NCBI RefSeq assembly: GCF_000738175.1 | Contig: NZ_JFCH01000046.1 | Span: 1-64,000, forward strand | Length of the DNA stretch: 64,000 nucleotides | Direction of reading: 5' to 3' | Origin: Corynebacterium jeikeium | GTDB taxonomy: Bacteria > Actinomycetota > Actinomycetes > Mycobacteriales > Mycobacteriaceae | Shown here: in pieces, positions 54,230-61,642 of the stretch | Layout of the letters: the number at the start of each line of letters is the position of its first letter | Position numbering within the stretch: the first letter of the stretch is position 1 | Translations under genes and position numbers: made by a program | The notes under the pieces: generated by a model | Database searches by the model: none | What the model saw: the letters and a program-made list of their open reading frames with translations, nothing else | Told to the model about the DNA's origin: nothing

Positions 54230-55549
54230 TTATCCTCTGGCTGTTTCCCTAAGAGGTTCTTTCTTCGTGACGCCCTCAGTCTCCTGCTTCTTTGCGGCTC
54301 GCGACTTTACCCCGGCGTGGATGGTGAGCTTGAGCGCCAGGTAAGTGATGTACACCATCAGGATGTTCCGTGCGGTGAGTACGAGGGCTGCGAACCAGTG
54401 GGGACCTTCGAACAGCAGATTGTAGGTGAAGGGGAATACAACCGTGGTCAGGGCGGCGGCGAGCACACTAAGCCACGTGAGTTTGCGCAGTGCGGCGGCC
54501 TCGCCATGCGTTCCAGCTCGCGCGGGGGCGCTGGCCCCGTCGCCAGGCTGCTTTGCCAACAGCACTGCCAGCGCCGGGCCGAACCATGCGACGTACTGCG
54601 GGGAGAACACCTTGTTGGAGACGATCAGCAGCAGCACCATAGTCAGGAAGAACAGGGCGGTACTGCGGGGAGACCAGGCGTCACAAAGAAAATGCCACAG
54701 AGCCCAGGCAAGGCCAAACAACATGGTGCACACCATCAGCACGCTGCTTGCCGTGACCAGCTGATCCACGCCCGGGCCGAAGATCTCGAAGCTTTTCGAC
54801 GGGGCTTTGGCGATGTGCCATTGGCCGGGGAAGATCGTGGCGGCGACAATCAGGGGAGTGGCGAGGATCGACTCGATCTGTAGGCCACGGACGTCCTGGT
54901 ACGTCAGCGGGGAGACCAGGCGATCCCAGCCGGAGGTCAGTACCGTGATCGCGCCGACGACCACGAGGGTGCCGCCGAACGTGATCAGACGAGCCCAGGT
55001 AGCGGAGCGATTCCACCGATCCACCAGCCCGGCGGCCAGTGCGGCGGGCCACAGCTTCGACATGGCCGCGAACCCCAGCAGGGCGGAGGCGAGCTTCGGG
55101 TGGGTAAACAATGCAGCCGCGGTGGCGGCGACCAGCAGACCGGGGATCAGATCCAGGCGGGAGTACACGATCGGTCCCGCGGCGGCGGTAAAGGCAGTCC
55201 AGAATAGTGCGGCGCGGTGGCTGCGATTCAACAGGTAGAAGAAGAATGCCGTGCTGCAGGCAATGAGAACCGCAGAGAACAGGGTGAGGAAAACATAGGC
55301 GTGATCCCCGCTCAGCTGGATGATCGCACGCACGGGCCACAGCCCAGCATCCGGATACTCGGATAGCGGCAGCGCGCCGTGGCTTGGATGCACAGGTTTG
55401 CCCAAGGAATTACGGAAGTAATACATGGGGTCGCCCTTGGCGAAGGGCCAGAAGATCAGGATTCCAACGATAACCACATTCGTCAGTGCCCAGGCTGCAA
55501 TGATTCTGGAACGGGGCCAGGGGGCGGATAGGTTGGTCTGATCACTCAC
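54230..55549 (-). CDS. GT-C fold membrane glycosyltransferase (GT87/DUF2029-like)
   Basis: A 439-residue integral membrane protein with about 10-12 helices. The first outer loop has the acidic/aromatic pattern PFAKGDPMYYFRNSL and SEYPDAGLWPVRAI, as in polyprenyl-phosphomannose-dependent mannosyltransferases of mycolate actinobacteria, and SRLDLIPGLLVAATAAALF follows. FSPQYVAWFGPALAVLL is a further family-like stretch. Addition of mannose to lipoglycans is likely by family, but the exact acceptor is unknown. GTG is the start; no clear ribosome binding site is seen. Confidence 0.75.
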   Translation of the reverse strand: MSDQTNLSAPWPRSRIIAAWALTNVVIVGILIFWPFAKGDPMYYFRNSLGKPVHPSHGALPLSEYPDAGLWPVRAIIQLSGDHAYVFLTLFSAVLIACSTAFFFYLLNRSHRAALFWTAFTAAAGPIVYSRLDLIPGLLVAATAAALFTHPKLASALLGFAAMSKLWPAALAAGLVDRWNRSATWARLITFGGTLVVVGAITVLTSGWDRLVSPLTYQDVRGLQIESILATPLIVAATIFPGQWHIAKAPSKSFEIFGPGVDQLVTASSVLMVCTMLFGLAWALWHFLCDAWSPRSTALFFLTMVLLLIVSNKVFSPQYVAWFGPALAVLLAKQPGDGASAPARAGTHGEAAALRKLTWLSVLAAALTTVVFPFTYNLLFEGPHWFAALVLTARNILMVYITYLALKLTIHAGVKSRAAKKQETEGVTKKEPLRETARG

Positions 55550-55564
55550 GAAAGTGAACTGTAC

Positions 55565-56065
55565 CTAAAAGTCTTCAGCTTCCCTAGCAAGCGCACGGAC
55601 GGTCTGCTGGATTCCTTCTTGCAAGCTGGCCTCGAACTTTTCCTCCCCGCCGAGGACGACCGCGACCAGCGCGCGGGAAATAAAGGAGGTCTTGCCGCCG
55701 GGAGCCAGGCGCTTCTCGGTGAGGACAGTCTGAGTGCCGTCGGCGGTGGGGGCGAGCTCGAAGCGCCAGCGCGTGCCGTTCAGGGGGATCTTGAATTCGA
55801 AGACCTTCTCCGGCACGACCTCTGTGACGACCGCCCAAGTGGGCCACCAGAGGATGCCCTGACGGTTGAGATTGATGGTGACGGTGCCTGGGGCCGGGGC
55901 TGTGGCGTTGCTGCTTGCGCTGGAGCTGCTGCGACGCGGCAGCAGGATCATCTTCTTGCACTGCGGGCTGCGGTCACCCATCGCTGACAGGTCGGTAACC
56001 CGCTGCCAGACCCTGCTGGTGGGTGCGTTGACGGTGATGCTGGCGGAAATCTCCGGAGCTGCCAT
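55565..56065 (-). CDS. SRPBCC-family (START-like) protein
   Basis: A 166-residue soluble protein with the helix-grip pattern: EISASITVNAPTSRVWQRVT at the N-terminus, KVFEFKIPLNGTRWRFEL in the sheet and a long C-terminal helix (EEKFEASLQEGIQQTVRALA). Such folds bind hydrophobic ligands in a cavity; no ligand or enzyme role is evident. A Ser/Ala insertion near 45-60 is variable. It lies 15 bases upstream of the GT-C gene on the same strand. Confidence 0.8.
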   Translation of the reverse strand: MAAPEISASITVNAPTSRVWQRVTDLSAMGDRSPQCKKMILLPRRSSSSASSNATAPAPGTVTINLNRQGILWWPTWAVVTEVVPEKVFEFKIPLNGTRWRFELAPTADGTQTVLTEKRLAPGGKTSFISRALVAVVLGGEEKFEASLQEGIQQTVRALAREAEDF

Positions 56066-56153
56066 GGTTGTGGTGCCTTTCGTCAGTGGCTCGTCTTGCT
56101 AGCGGAAGTTTTGTCGCCGCAACTAGCGGTGGTTCCACACTACGTGCTGCAAG

Positions 56154-56441
56154 CTACGCATCCACCACAATCGAAGAATCCACATCGCCATGCCGGGAGC
56201 ACTCCGCCGTCCAACCCATCGGATTCACCTGCACCTTCATCCGGCGCCCGCACAGCGGGCAGAAACGCGGTGGCTCCAAACCCGCCAGCGCCCCGCGGCT
56301 CGCCTGCGCAAGCGCCCCGCGGCCTACGCGCAAGGTGTCGTCTGAAGTGTCGAGTGGCTGGCCCGTATGGGCGTCATATAAAGGGGTACCGCCCAAGACA
56401 AACAGGGCGGTGAGTTCGCTTAGAGGCATCGAGGACGTCAC
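56154..56441 (-). CDS. bsaP: Biotin synthase auxiliary protein BsaP
   Basis: A 95-residue protein whose C-terminal half has the cysteine pattern PRFC61-PLC64-GRRMKVQV...GWTAEC81-SRH84-GDVD. This is shared with the small protein next to bioB in mycobacteria (Rv1590), reported to be needed by actinobacterial BioB and to bind an iron-sulfur cluster. It starts with GTG seven bases after bioB. The first 35 residues are variable. Confidence 0.8.
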   Translation of the reverse strand: MTSSMPLSELTALFVLGGTPLYDAHTGQPLDTSDDTLRVGRGALAQASRGALAGLEPPRFCPLCGRRMKVQVNPMGWTAECSRHGDVDSSIVVDA

Positions 56442-56448
56442 GGTGTGC

Positions 56449-57522
56449 CTACAGGGTCGCGTTCAGAGCCTTGATCGGCAGCTGCAGCTTGCCGAGCATA
56501 TCCACGTCGCGCTCGGCGGGGCGCCCTAGCGTGGTCAGGTAGTTGCCAACAATGACGGCGTTGATGCCTCCCAACAGACCCTTCTCCGCGCCCAGGTCGC
56601 CCAAGGTCAGCTCGCGGCCGCCTGCGAAACGTAGCAGCTGGCGGGGGAGAGCCAGGCGGAACGCACCGATGGTGCGCAGGGCATCGTTGACCGGCATGGG
56701 CTCAATGTCCGCGAAAGGAGTACCCGGACGGGGGTCGAAGAAGTTCAACGGAACCTCCGTGGGGTCGAGGTTCTGCAGGTCGATGGCGAACTCCGCGCGC
56801 TGCTCGACGGTCTCGCCCATGCCGACGATGCCGCCGCAGCAGACCTCCATGCCCGCGTCGCGGACCATCTCCAGGGTGGAGGTGCGCTCCTCCCAGGTGT
56901 GGGTGGTGACAACCTCCGGGAAGTAGCTCTTGCAGGTCTCCAGGTTGTGGTTGTAGCGGTTTACGCCGAGCTCCTTTAGGCGATCGACCTGCTCCTGGGT
57001 GAGGATGCCGATGGACGCGGCGATGTTGATGTCGACCTCCGCCTGGATGGCGGCGATGGCCTTCGCCATCTGGTTCATCAGGTCCTCGTCGGGGCCCTTC
57101 ACTGCGGCGACGATGCAGAACTCCGTGGCGCCGGTCTTCGCGGTCTGCTTTGCGGCCTCGATCAGTTGGGCGATGTCCAGCTGGATAGATCGGACCGGGG
57201 ACTCGAAAAGGCCCGACTGGGCGCAGAAGTGGCAGTCCTCGGGGCAGCCGCCGGTCTGCAGGGAAATAATGCCTTCCATCTCCACGGCATCGCCGCACCA
57301 CTTCAGGCGAACCTGGTGGGCCAGCTCCAGCAGCTCGTCCAGGTGCTCGTCGCCGAGCTGCAGAACCTGAAGGGTTTCCTCGTAGTTCAGGGGCTCGCCG
57401 TTTTCCAGCACCTTCGTGCGGGCGTGGTTCAGGATTTCTGGGGTTTCGGTGGCTTCGGTGGTTGCTGGGGTTTCGGTGGTTCCTGGGGTTGCGGTGGCTG
57501 GCTTCGGTTCAGTGGTAGTCAT
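56449..57522 (-). CDS. bioB: Biotin synthase
   Basis: A 357-residue radical-SAM enzyme that inserts sulfur into dethiobiotin. The SAM cluster motif is CPEDCHFC ([15 protein letters not shown]), and the auxiliary [2Fe-2S] site residues lie in [23 protein letters not shown] and [14 protein letters not shown]. The Thr/Ala/Pro-rich first 30 residues are a variable extension. ATG 57522 with GAGGAG upstream is preferred over an in-frame start at 57537. It is cotranscribed with bsaP. A BioQ-like site lies 75 bases upstream. Confidence 0.95.
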   Translation of the reverse strand: MTTTEPKPATATPGTTETPATTEATETPEILNHARTKVLENGEPLNYEETLQVLQLGDEHLDELLELAHQVRLKWCGDAVEMEGIISLQTGGCPEDCHFCAQSGLFESPVRSIQLDIAQLIEAAKQTAKTGATEFCIVAAVKGPDEDLMNQMAKAIAAIQAEVDINIAASIGILTQEQVDRLKELGVNRYNHNLETCKSYFPEVVTTHTWEERTSTLEMVRDAGMEVCCGGIVGMGETVEQRAEFAIDLQNLDPTEVPLNFFDPRPGTPFADIEPMPVNDALRTIGAFRLALPRQLLRFAGGRELTLGDLGAEKGLLGGINAVIVGNYLTTLGRPAERDVDMLGKLQLPIKALNATL

Positions 57523-57597
57523 CGTCGGTCTCCTCAAAGCTGTCGTGAAACTTCTCGTGCGAGTGATGGTGGGCGTATCAGTCTTGAACGTTGGTCT

Positions 57598-57610
57598 TGA
57601 ACGCTGTTTA
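57598..57610 (-). promoter_or_regulatory. BioQ-like operator upstream of bioB
   Basis: TGAACGCTGTTTA fits the corynebacterial BioQ form TGAAC-N3-GTTAC except in the last half-site (GTTTA). TGAACGTTGG, 14 bases to the left, is a partial second half-site. Position before bioB supports repression by BioQ when biotin is sufficient. The bioQ gene is not in the window. Confidence 0.5.
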
Positions 57611-57721
57611 GTTTCACATGCTAACGCACTGAGATTGCGATGTGTGACATACCGGGGGCTAGGGAGTTTTGAGGGGGCGGGGCGTGTGCCATGCCAGGGC
57701 GGGAAGCCTGGCGTGAGGGGG

Positions 57722-57834
57722 AATGTCCCAAATTCCAGCTCTTAGGATATAACTATTTTGTTTACGCAGGTCAGCGCGTTGTCAATATTGGCTGCATACC
57801 TGCTACTTTCAATAACTCGACGATTTGGGACATC
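57722..57834 (-). repeat. Palindromic element, copy 4 (core on minus strand)
   Basis: AATGTCCCAAAT (57722-57733) and the inverted right arm ATGTCCCAAATC match over TGTCCCAAAT. The core on the minus strand is AACGCGCTGACCTGCGTAAA (TGACCTGC at 57766-57773), near the centre of 113 bp. The arm sequence differs from copies 1-3 after TGTC; the core is the same. Confidence 0.75.
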
Positions 57835-57980
57835 GGCGTTGTAGCCCGCTCGCGACTGTGGGGTGTTCGGGGTTCTAGTGGCGCATGTGGCGGGAGTGGC
57901 GCGGGCGGTTCCGGCGCTGTGGAGGTTATGCGGTGGATGTCGCACGGTGAAAGCCGCGGCGGAGGCTACGCGGTGCAGGG

Positions 57981-58016
57981 TAAGAGAAAAGTGGCACCCC
58001 GCGGGGAGGTGCCACC
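57981..58016 (-). terminator. Intrinsic terminator of the cupin gene
   Basis: On the minus strand GTGGCACC (58015-58008) pairs with GGTGCCAC (57998-57991) around a GC-rich loop and is followed by TTTTCTCTTA. It lies about 77 bases after the cupin stop. Confidence 0.75.
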
Positions 58017-58092
58017 TTCGTCAGGCCACGTGGGCAGATGAGCCAGCGCAGCTATTCAGATGAGCCAGCGCATCTAGCCAGCTAATCTAGCT

Positions 58093-58569
58093 CTAGGCGT
58101 GCTCGTCGGCCTGCTGCTTCGGAGGCTGTACGGTCCACTCCGGCGGAACGTCCTTGCCAGACTCCTCGTCCTGCTCTGCCTGCTCGGCGGTCTCCTGCAC
58201 GATGCCCTTGGCGTGGTGGCTTGGCGCGTAGACCGCGTACACCTGCATCGGCTCGTCACCGGTGTTGATGATGTCGTGCCACACACCAGCCGGAACCTGT
58301 ACGGCCCAGCCGTCAGAGACCTCCTGCTGGATGGTCATGTTGTCCTTGTCGGGGCCCATGATGCACTTGCCAACTCCCGCATCCAGGCGCAGGAACTGGT
58401 CGGTATCGTGGTGCACCTCCAGGCCGATGGAATCGCCGGGAGCGATGGACATGAGGGTCACCTGCAGGTACTTGCCCGTCCATGCGGTGGTTCGGTAGTT
58501 GGTGTTTTCTCGGGTGGCAGTTTCAATGTCAAAGACATTTGCCTCTGGTCCGTTGTCTACGATCTTCAT
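58093..58569 (-). CDS. Cupin-domain protein
   Basis: A 158-residue protein with a single beta-barrel cupin. Motif 1 is GLEVHHDTDQFLRLDAGVG (two His, one Asp/Gln) and motif 2 is VQVPAGVWHDIINTG (His). These would hold a metal ion. The C-terminal 40 residues are acidic and Gln-rich. Family members include mannose-6-phosphate isomerase-like and regulatory proteins; no substrate can be named. GGAAGGAGC precedes the ATG. Confidence 0.85.
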   Translation of the reverse strand: MKIVDNGPEANVFDIETATRENTNYRTTAWTGKYLQVTLMSIAPGDSIGLEVHHDTDQFLRLDAGVGKCIMGPDKDNMTIQQEVSDGWAVQVPAGVWHDIINTGDEPMQVYAVYAPSHHAKGIVQETAEQAEQDEESGKDVPPEWTVQPPKQQADEHA

Positions 58570-58688
58570 GATGCTCCTTCCGGTTCGACATCCTTCACTT
58601 CCCAGTGTAGGCCGATTTTCCTGGGCTTTCAGGCGCGTAGCAGTTGGGTGCTGTAACGCCGAAGCCGCAACGCTGTAACACTGGAGGC

Positions 58689-59561
58689 ATGGCTACTTCT
58701 GACATTTATTGGAAAGCTAATCCCGGCCGCCCCGGCGCTTGGGAGGTCGCGGGCTTGCGCTGGCTCGCCGAGGCTCCGGGTGGCGCCCCGGTTGTTTCTG
58801 TTCACGAGCACGATGCTCGTGGGTTGGGGATCGATCGGGTAGAGCCGATGACGCCCACACGCGCCATGGCCGAGGATTTCGGCCGAAAGCTGGCGGCCAC
58901 GCATGCCGCGGGGGCGCCCCACTTCGGGTTCTCGCCGACGGGAGAGTCCGGATTTCAGGGCCCCAACGACAACCTCTTGGAGCTTCCCCTGAAACCTTCC
59001 GAGAGCTGGGGAGAGTTCTACGCGGACGTGTGCTTGTCTCCGCTGGTTGCGCGGGTCTTCGGTGGAACTTCGGCAGTTGGCACCTCGGCAGCTGTAACGC
59101 TGGCAGCTAGCGCCTCGCAGTCTGCTCCGGGGGCTGGCGCCGGGAGCGCCACCGCGGACGTTCCCGCCGAGGTGACCCGGCTGCTGGAGGCCCTACGCGC
59201 CGGGCAGCTGGACGATGGCACACCCCCGGCCCGCATCCACGGCGATCTGTGGGCGGGGAATGTGCTGTGGGGGAAGGTGGCGTCAAGAAATAAAGAAGGA
59301 GGAATCCTCATCGACCCGAGCGCGCATGGCGGCCATCCGCGCGCGGACCTGGCGGCGCTGCGACTCTTCGGTGCGCCGCACCTGAGCAGTATCGAGGGCG
59401 CGTATTTCGAGGCCAGCCCGTACGTGGATGGATGGGGGACGGGTGCGCAGAGCGTGGATCTGCACCAACAGCACCTGCTGTGGCTGCACGCGGCGGTGTT
59501 CGGCGGCGGTTATGTCGGGGAGGCCGTCGCGGGCGCAGGGCGCGTGGTGCGCGAGTTGTGA
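58689..59561 (+). CDS. Fructosamine/ketosamine-3-kinase-family protein
   Basis: A 290-residue kinase of the aminoglycoside-phosphotransferase fold. The catalytic loop is RIHGDLWAGNVLWG and the metal-binding block is LIDPSAHGGHPRADLA, the forms used by fructosamine-3-kinases. FQGPNDNLLELPL in the N-terminal half and SYVDGW-like residues (ASPYVDGWG) fit too. The family phosphorylates sugar adducts on lysines so that they fall off, a protein-repair step. CTGGAGG precedes ATG 58689. A low-complexity Ala/Ser stretch lies near 130-155. Confidence 0.82.
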   Translation: MATSDIYWKANPGRPGAWEVAGLRWLAEAPGGAPVVSVHEHDARGLGIDRVEPMTPTRAMAEDFGRKLAATHAAGAPHFGFSPTGESGFQGPNDNLLELPLKPSESWGEFYADVCLSPLVARVFGGTSAVGTSAAVTLAASASQSAPGAGAGSATADVPAEVTRLLEALRAGQLDDGTPPARIHGDLWAGNVLWGKVASRNKEGGILIDPSAHGGHPRADLAALRLFGAPHLSSIEGAYFEASPYVDGWGTGAQSVDLHQQHLLWLHAAVFGGGYVGEAVAGAGRVVREL

Positions 59562-59702
59562 CGTGCGGGCGGGGCGCGTGGCGCGTGAGTTGTGGCGCGC
59601 CCCAAGCGGAAGTGCTGTAGGGAAGCCGACGGAGTACAGTCATAGTTCGGACAAAATCGCCTAATTTGTTTTTCTAATTTTTCGTGAAGGAGTTTCTTCA
59701 GC

Positions 59703-60947
59703 GTGAAGAGAACATTCTCTATCGCCATGGCCTTCGTCGGTCTGACCGTCGGCGCGGGCTTCGCCACCGGCCAAGAAGTGATCCAATACTTCATTTCCTT
59801 TGGCCTCAACGGCATTTGGGGTGCGGTGCTGGCCGGCATCGTCATGACCCTCGCCGGTAGCGTGATCCTGCAGGTCGGCAGCTACTTCCTGGCCGACGAG
59901 CACCGCATGGTGTTCCGCAACGTCGCGCACCCCATCGTCTCGCGGTTCTTGGATGTCTCCGTGACGATCACACTGTTCGCCGTCGGTTTCGTGATGCTCG
60001 CCGGCGCGGGCTCCAACCTGGAACAGCAGTTTGGCCTCCCCGCCTGGGCAGGCGCGCTGCTGATGACGGGCGTGGTGCTGGCCGCCGGAATGCTGGACGT
60101 GGAGAAGGTTAGCCAGGTCATTGGCGCGCTGACCCCGCTGATCATCATCGCGGTGATCTTCGCCTTCGTGTACACGATGATCAACATGCCCTCCGACACT
60201 TCGCACTTGAACGAGATCGCGATGGCGGAGGAGTCGCCGGTTTCCCCGTGGTTCGTCTCCGCCCTGAACTACAACGGCCTGGCGCTGCTGCTGGGTGTTT
60301 CCATGTCCCTGGTGATCGGCGGTAACTACGCCTCCCCGAAGGAGGCCGGTGTGGGCGGCCTCATGGGTGGCGTGCTGTACACCGTCATGCTGATCATCGC
60401 CGCGATCACCCTGTACCTGAACATCGAGACCGTCCAGGGCAGCGACGTGCCAATGCTCGCGATGATGGACGACATCAGCCCGGTGCTGGGCGTGATCATG
60501 GCGATCATCATCTTCTTCATGATCTTCAACACCGCGATTGGCATGTTCTACGCGCTGGGTAAGCGTCTGACCGCCAGCACCGACAAGTCCTTCCGCCCGG
60601 TGTTTGTCGTGGTGACCCTCATTGGTTACGGCATCAGCTTCGTGGGCTTCGATACCCTCATGACCTACGTCTACCCGGTGATTGGCTACATCGGCCTGGT
60701 GATGATCATCGTGATGATCGCCTGGTGGCTCCGCTCTCGTGCCCGCATCTTCGCAGAGTCCAAGCGCCGCGACCGCATCCACGAGCTCGCCCACGCCCGC
60801 GAGCACGACGATGAGGAGTACACCGACGAGGATCGCCAGGAGATGCGCAAGCTGGTCGGCGAATCCAACATCGAGGACAAGGAGCTGCACGAGACCATCA
60901 CCGATGAGGTGAAGAGCGAGATCCCTGACGAGGAGCTCGAAAAGTAG
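59703..60947 (+). CDS. YkvI-family membrane transporter-like protein
   Basis: A 414-residue membrane protein with about 10 helices. It begins KRTFSIAMAFVGLTVGAGFA TGQE-like (the TVGAGFATGQEVIQYF block is typical of YkvI and related sodium-coupled transporters). A 75-residue charged C-terminal tail (EHDDEEYTDEDRQEMRKLV) is cytoplasmic. The substrate is unknown. GTG at 59703 follows GAAGGAG. Confidence 0.78.
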   Translation: MKRTFSIAMAFVGLTVGAGFATGQEVIQYFISFGLNGIWGAVLAGIVMTLAGSVILQVGSYFLADEHRMVFRNVAHPIVSRFLDVSVTITLFAVGFVMLAGAGSNLEQQFGLPAWAGALLMTGVVLAAGMLDVEKVSQVIGALTPLIIIAVIFAFVYTMINMPSDTSHLNEIAMAEESPVSPWFVSALNYNGLALLLGVSMSLVIGGNYASPKEAGVGGLMGGVLYTVMLIIAAITLYLNIETVQGSDVPMLAMMDDISPVLGVIMAIIIFFMIFNTAIGMFYALGKRLTASTDKSFRPVFVVVTLIGYGISFVGFDTLMTYVYPVIGYIGLVMIIVMIAWWLRSRARIFAESKRRDRIHELAHAREHDDEEYTDEDRQEMRKLVGESNIEDKELHETITDEVKSEIPDEELEK

Positions 60948-61008
60948 CGCACCGCGCACCACGCGCCCGGTACGCCGTGGCCTCTACCTGGGCGTACAAT
61001 GAGTATCC

Positions 61009-61620
61009 ATGTTTGGCGGGATGCATGAATCACTCACGACGGTTGCGATAAGCGCGGCGGATTTCACCCCGCCGCAGGGGTGGGGGCCGGTGCTGAAGGA
61101 ACAGCTCGGCATTGATCTGTGGCGCATCCCGGTGGTCATGGTCGCCGCCGTCGGCATCTACCTGACGTTCCTGGTGGCGGTGCGGCTGTTCGGGCAGCGC
61201 ATCCTCAGCCCGCTGGGCGGCTTCGATGCCGTCGTTATTTTCATGTTCGGTGCCGTCGCGGGCCGTACTGTTTTGGGCCATCCGCCGTCATTGGCCGCGG
61301 GCGTGATCGGCCTGCTCACCCTCATGGGCATGGAGGCTCTCTTCGGCGCCGTGCAGGACGTCGTGGCCTTGCGCCGCACCATCAACCCGCCGCCGACAGT
61401 ACTTATCGCCCATGGCGAGGTGCTGGAGGAGACTCTGCAGCGCAACCACATCACCGAGACCGCTATCGCCACGGCCGCGCGCAAGGCGGGTGTGCGCGAC
61501 TTTAGCGAGGTCGCGTGCATGATTCTGGAATCCAACGGGTCCATCTCTACCCTGCGCGCGGGGGAGAAGATCGACCCGGATTTGTTGCTGGGGGTCGAGG
61601 GCGCCGAGAAGGTTTTGTGA
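61009..61620 (+). CDS. DUF421 (YetF-like) membrane protein
   Basis: A 203-residue protein. Three helices near residues 35-115 are followed by the DUF421 soluble domain with the conserved RTINPPPTVLIAHGEVLEE and AARKAGVRDFSEVACMILES. Within the membrane part VRLFGQRILSPLGGFDAVV is a family signature. The function is unknown. The start ATG 61009 lies 61 bases after the YkvI gene; ATG 61021 is another option. Confidence 0.85.
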   Translation: MFGGMHESLTTVAISAADFTPPQGWGPVLKEQLGIDLWRIPVVMVAAVGIYLTFLVAVRLFGQRILSPLGGFDAVVIFMFGAVAGRTVLGHPPSLAAGVIGLLTLMGMEALFGAVQDVVALRRTINPPPTVLIAHGEVLEETLQRNHITETAIATAARKAGVRDFSEVACMILESNGSISTLRAGEKIDPDLLLGVEGAEKVL

Positions 61621-61642
61621 CGCCCCCTCGTCCCACCGAACC

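Larger units (their letters stand above)
57523..58092. other. 570-bp intergenic region upstream of bioB
   Basis: No convincing gene is present. It holds the bioB leader with a BioQ-like site (57598-57610), palindromic element copy 4 (57722-57834), a GC-rich stretch with weak open frames, and the terminator of the cupin gene (57981-58016). Confidence 0.65.

Noticed and set aside
57691-58063. Open frames between bioB and the cupin gene
   Set aside because: They read through a palindromic element and a terminator, have no ribosome binding site and are Gly/Arg-rich low-complexity.
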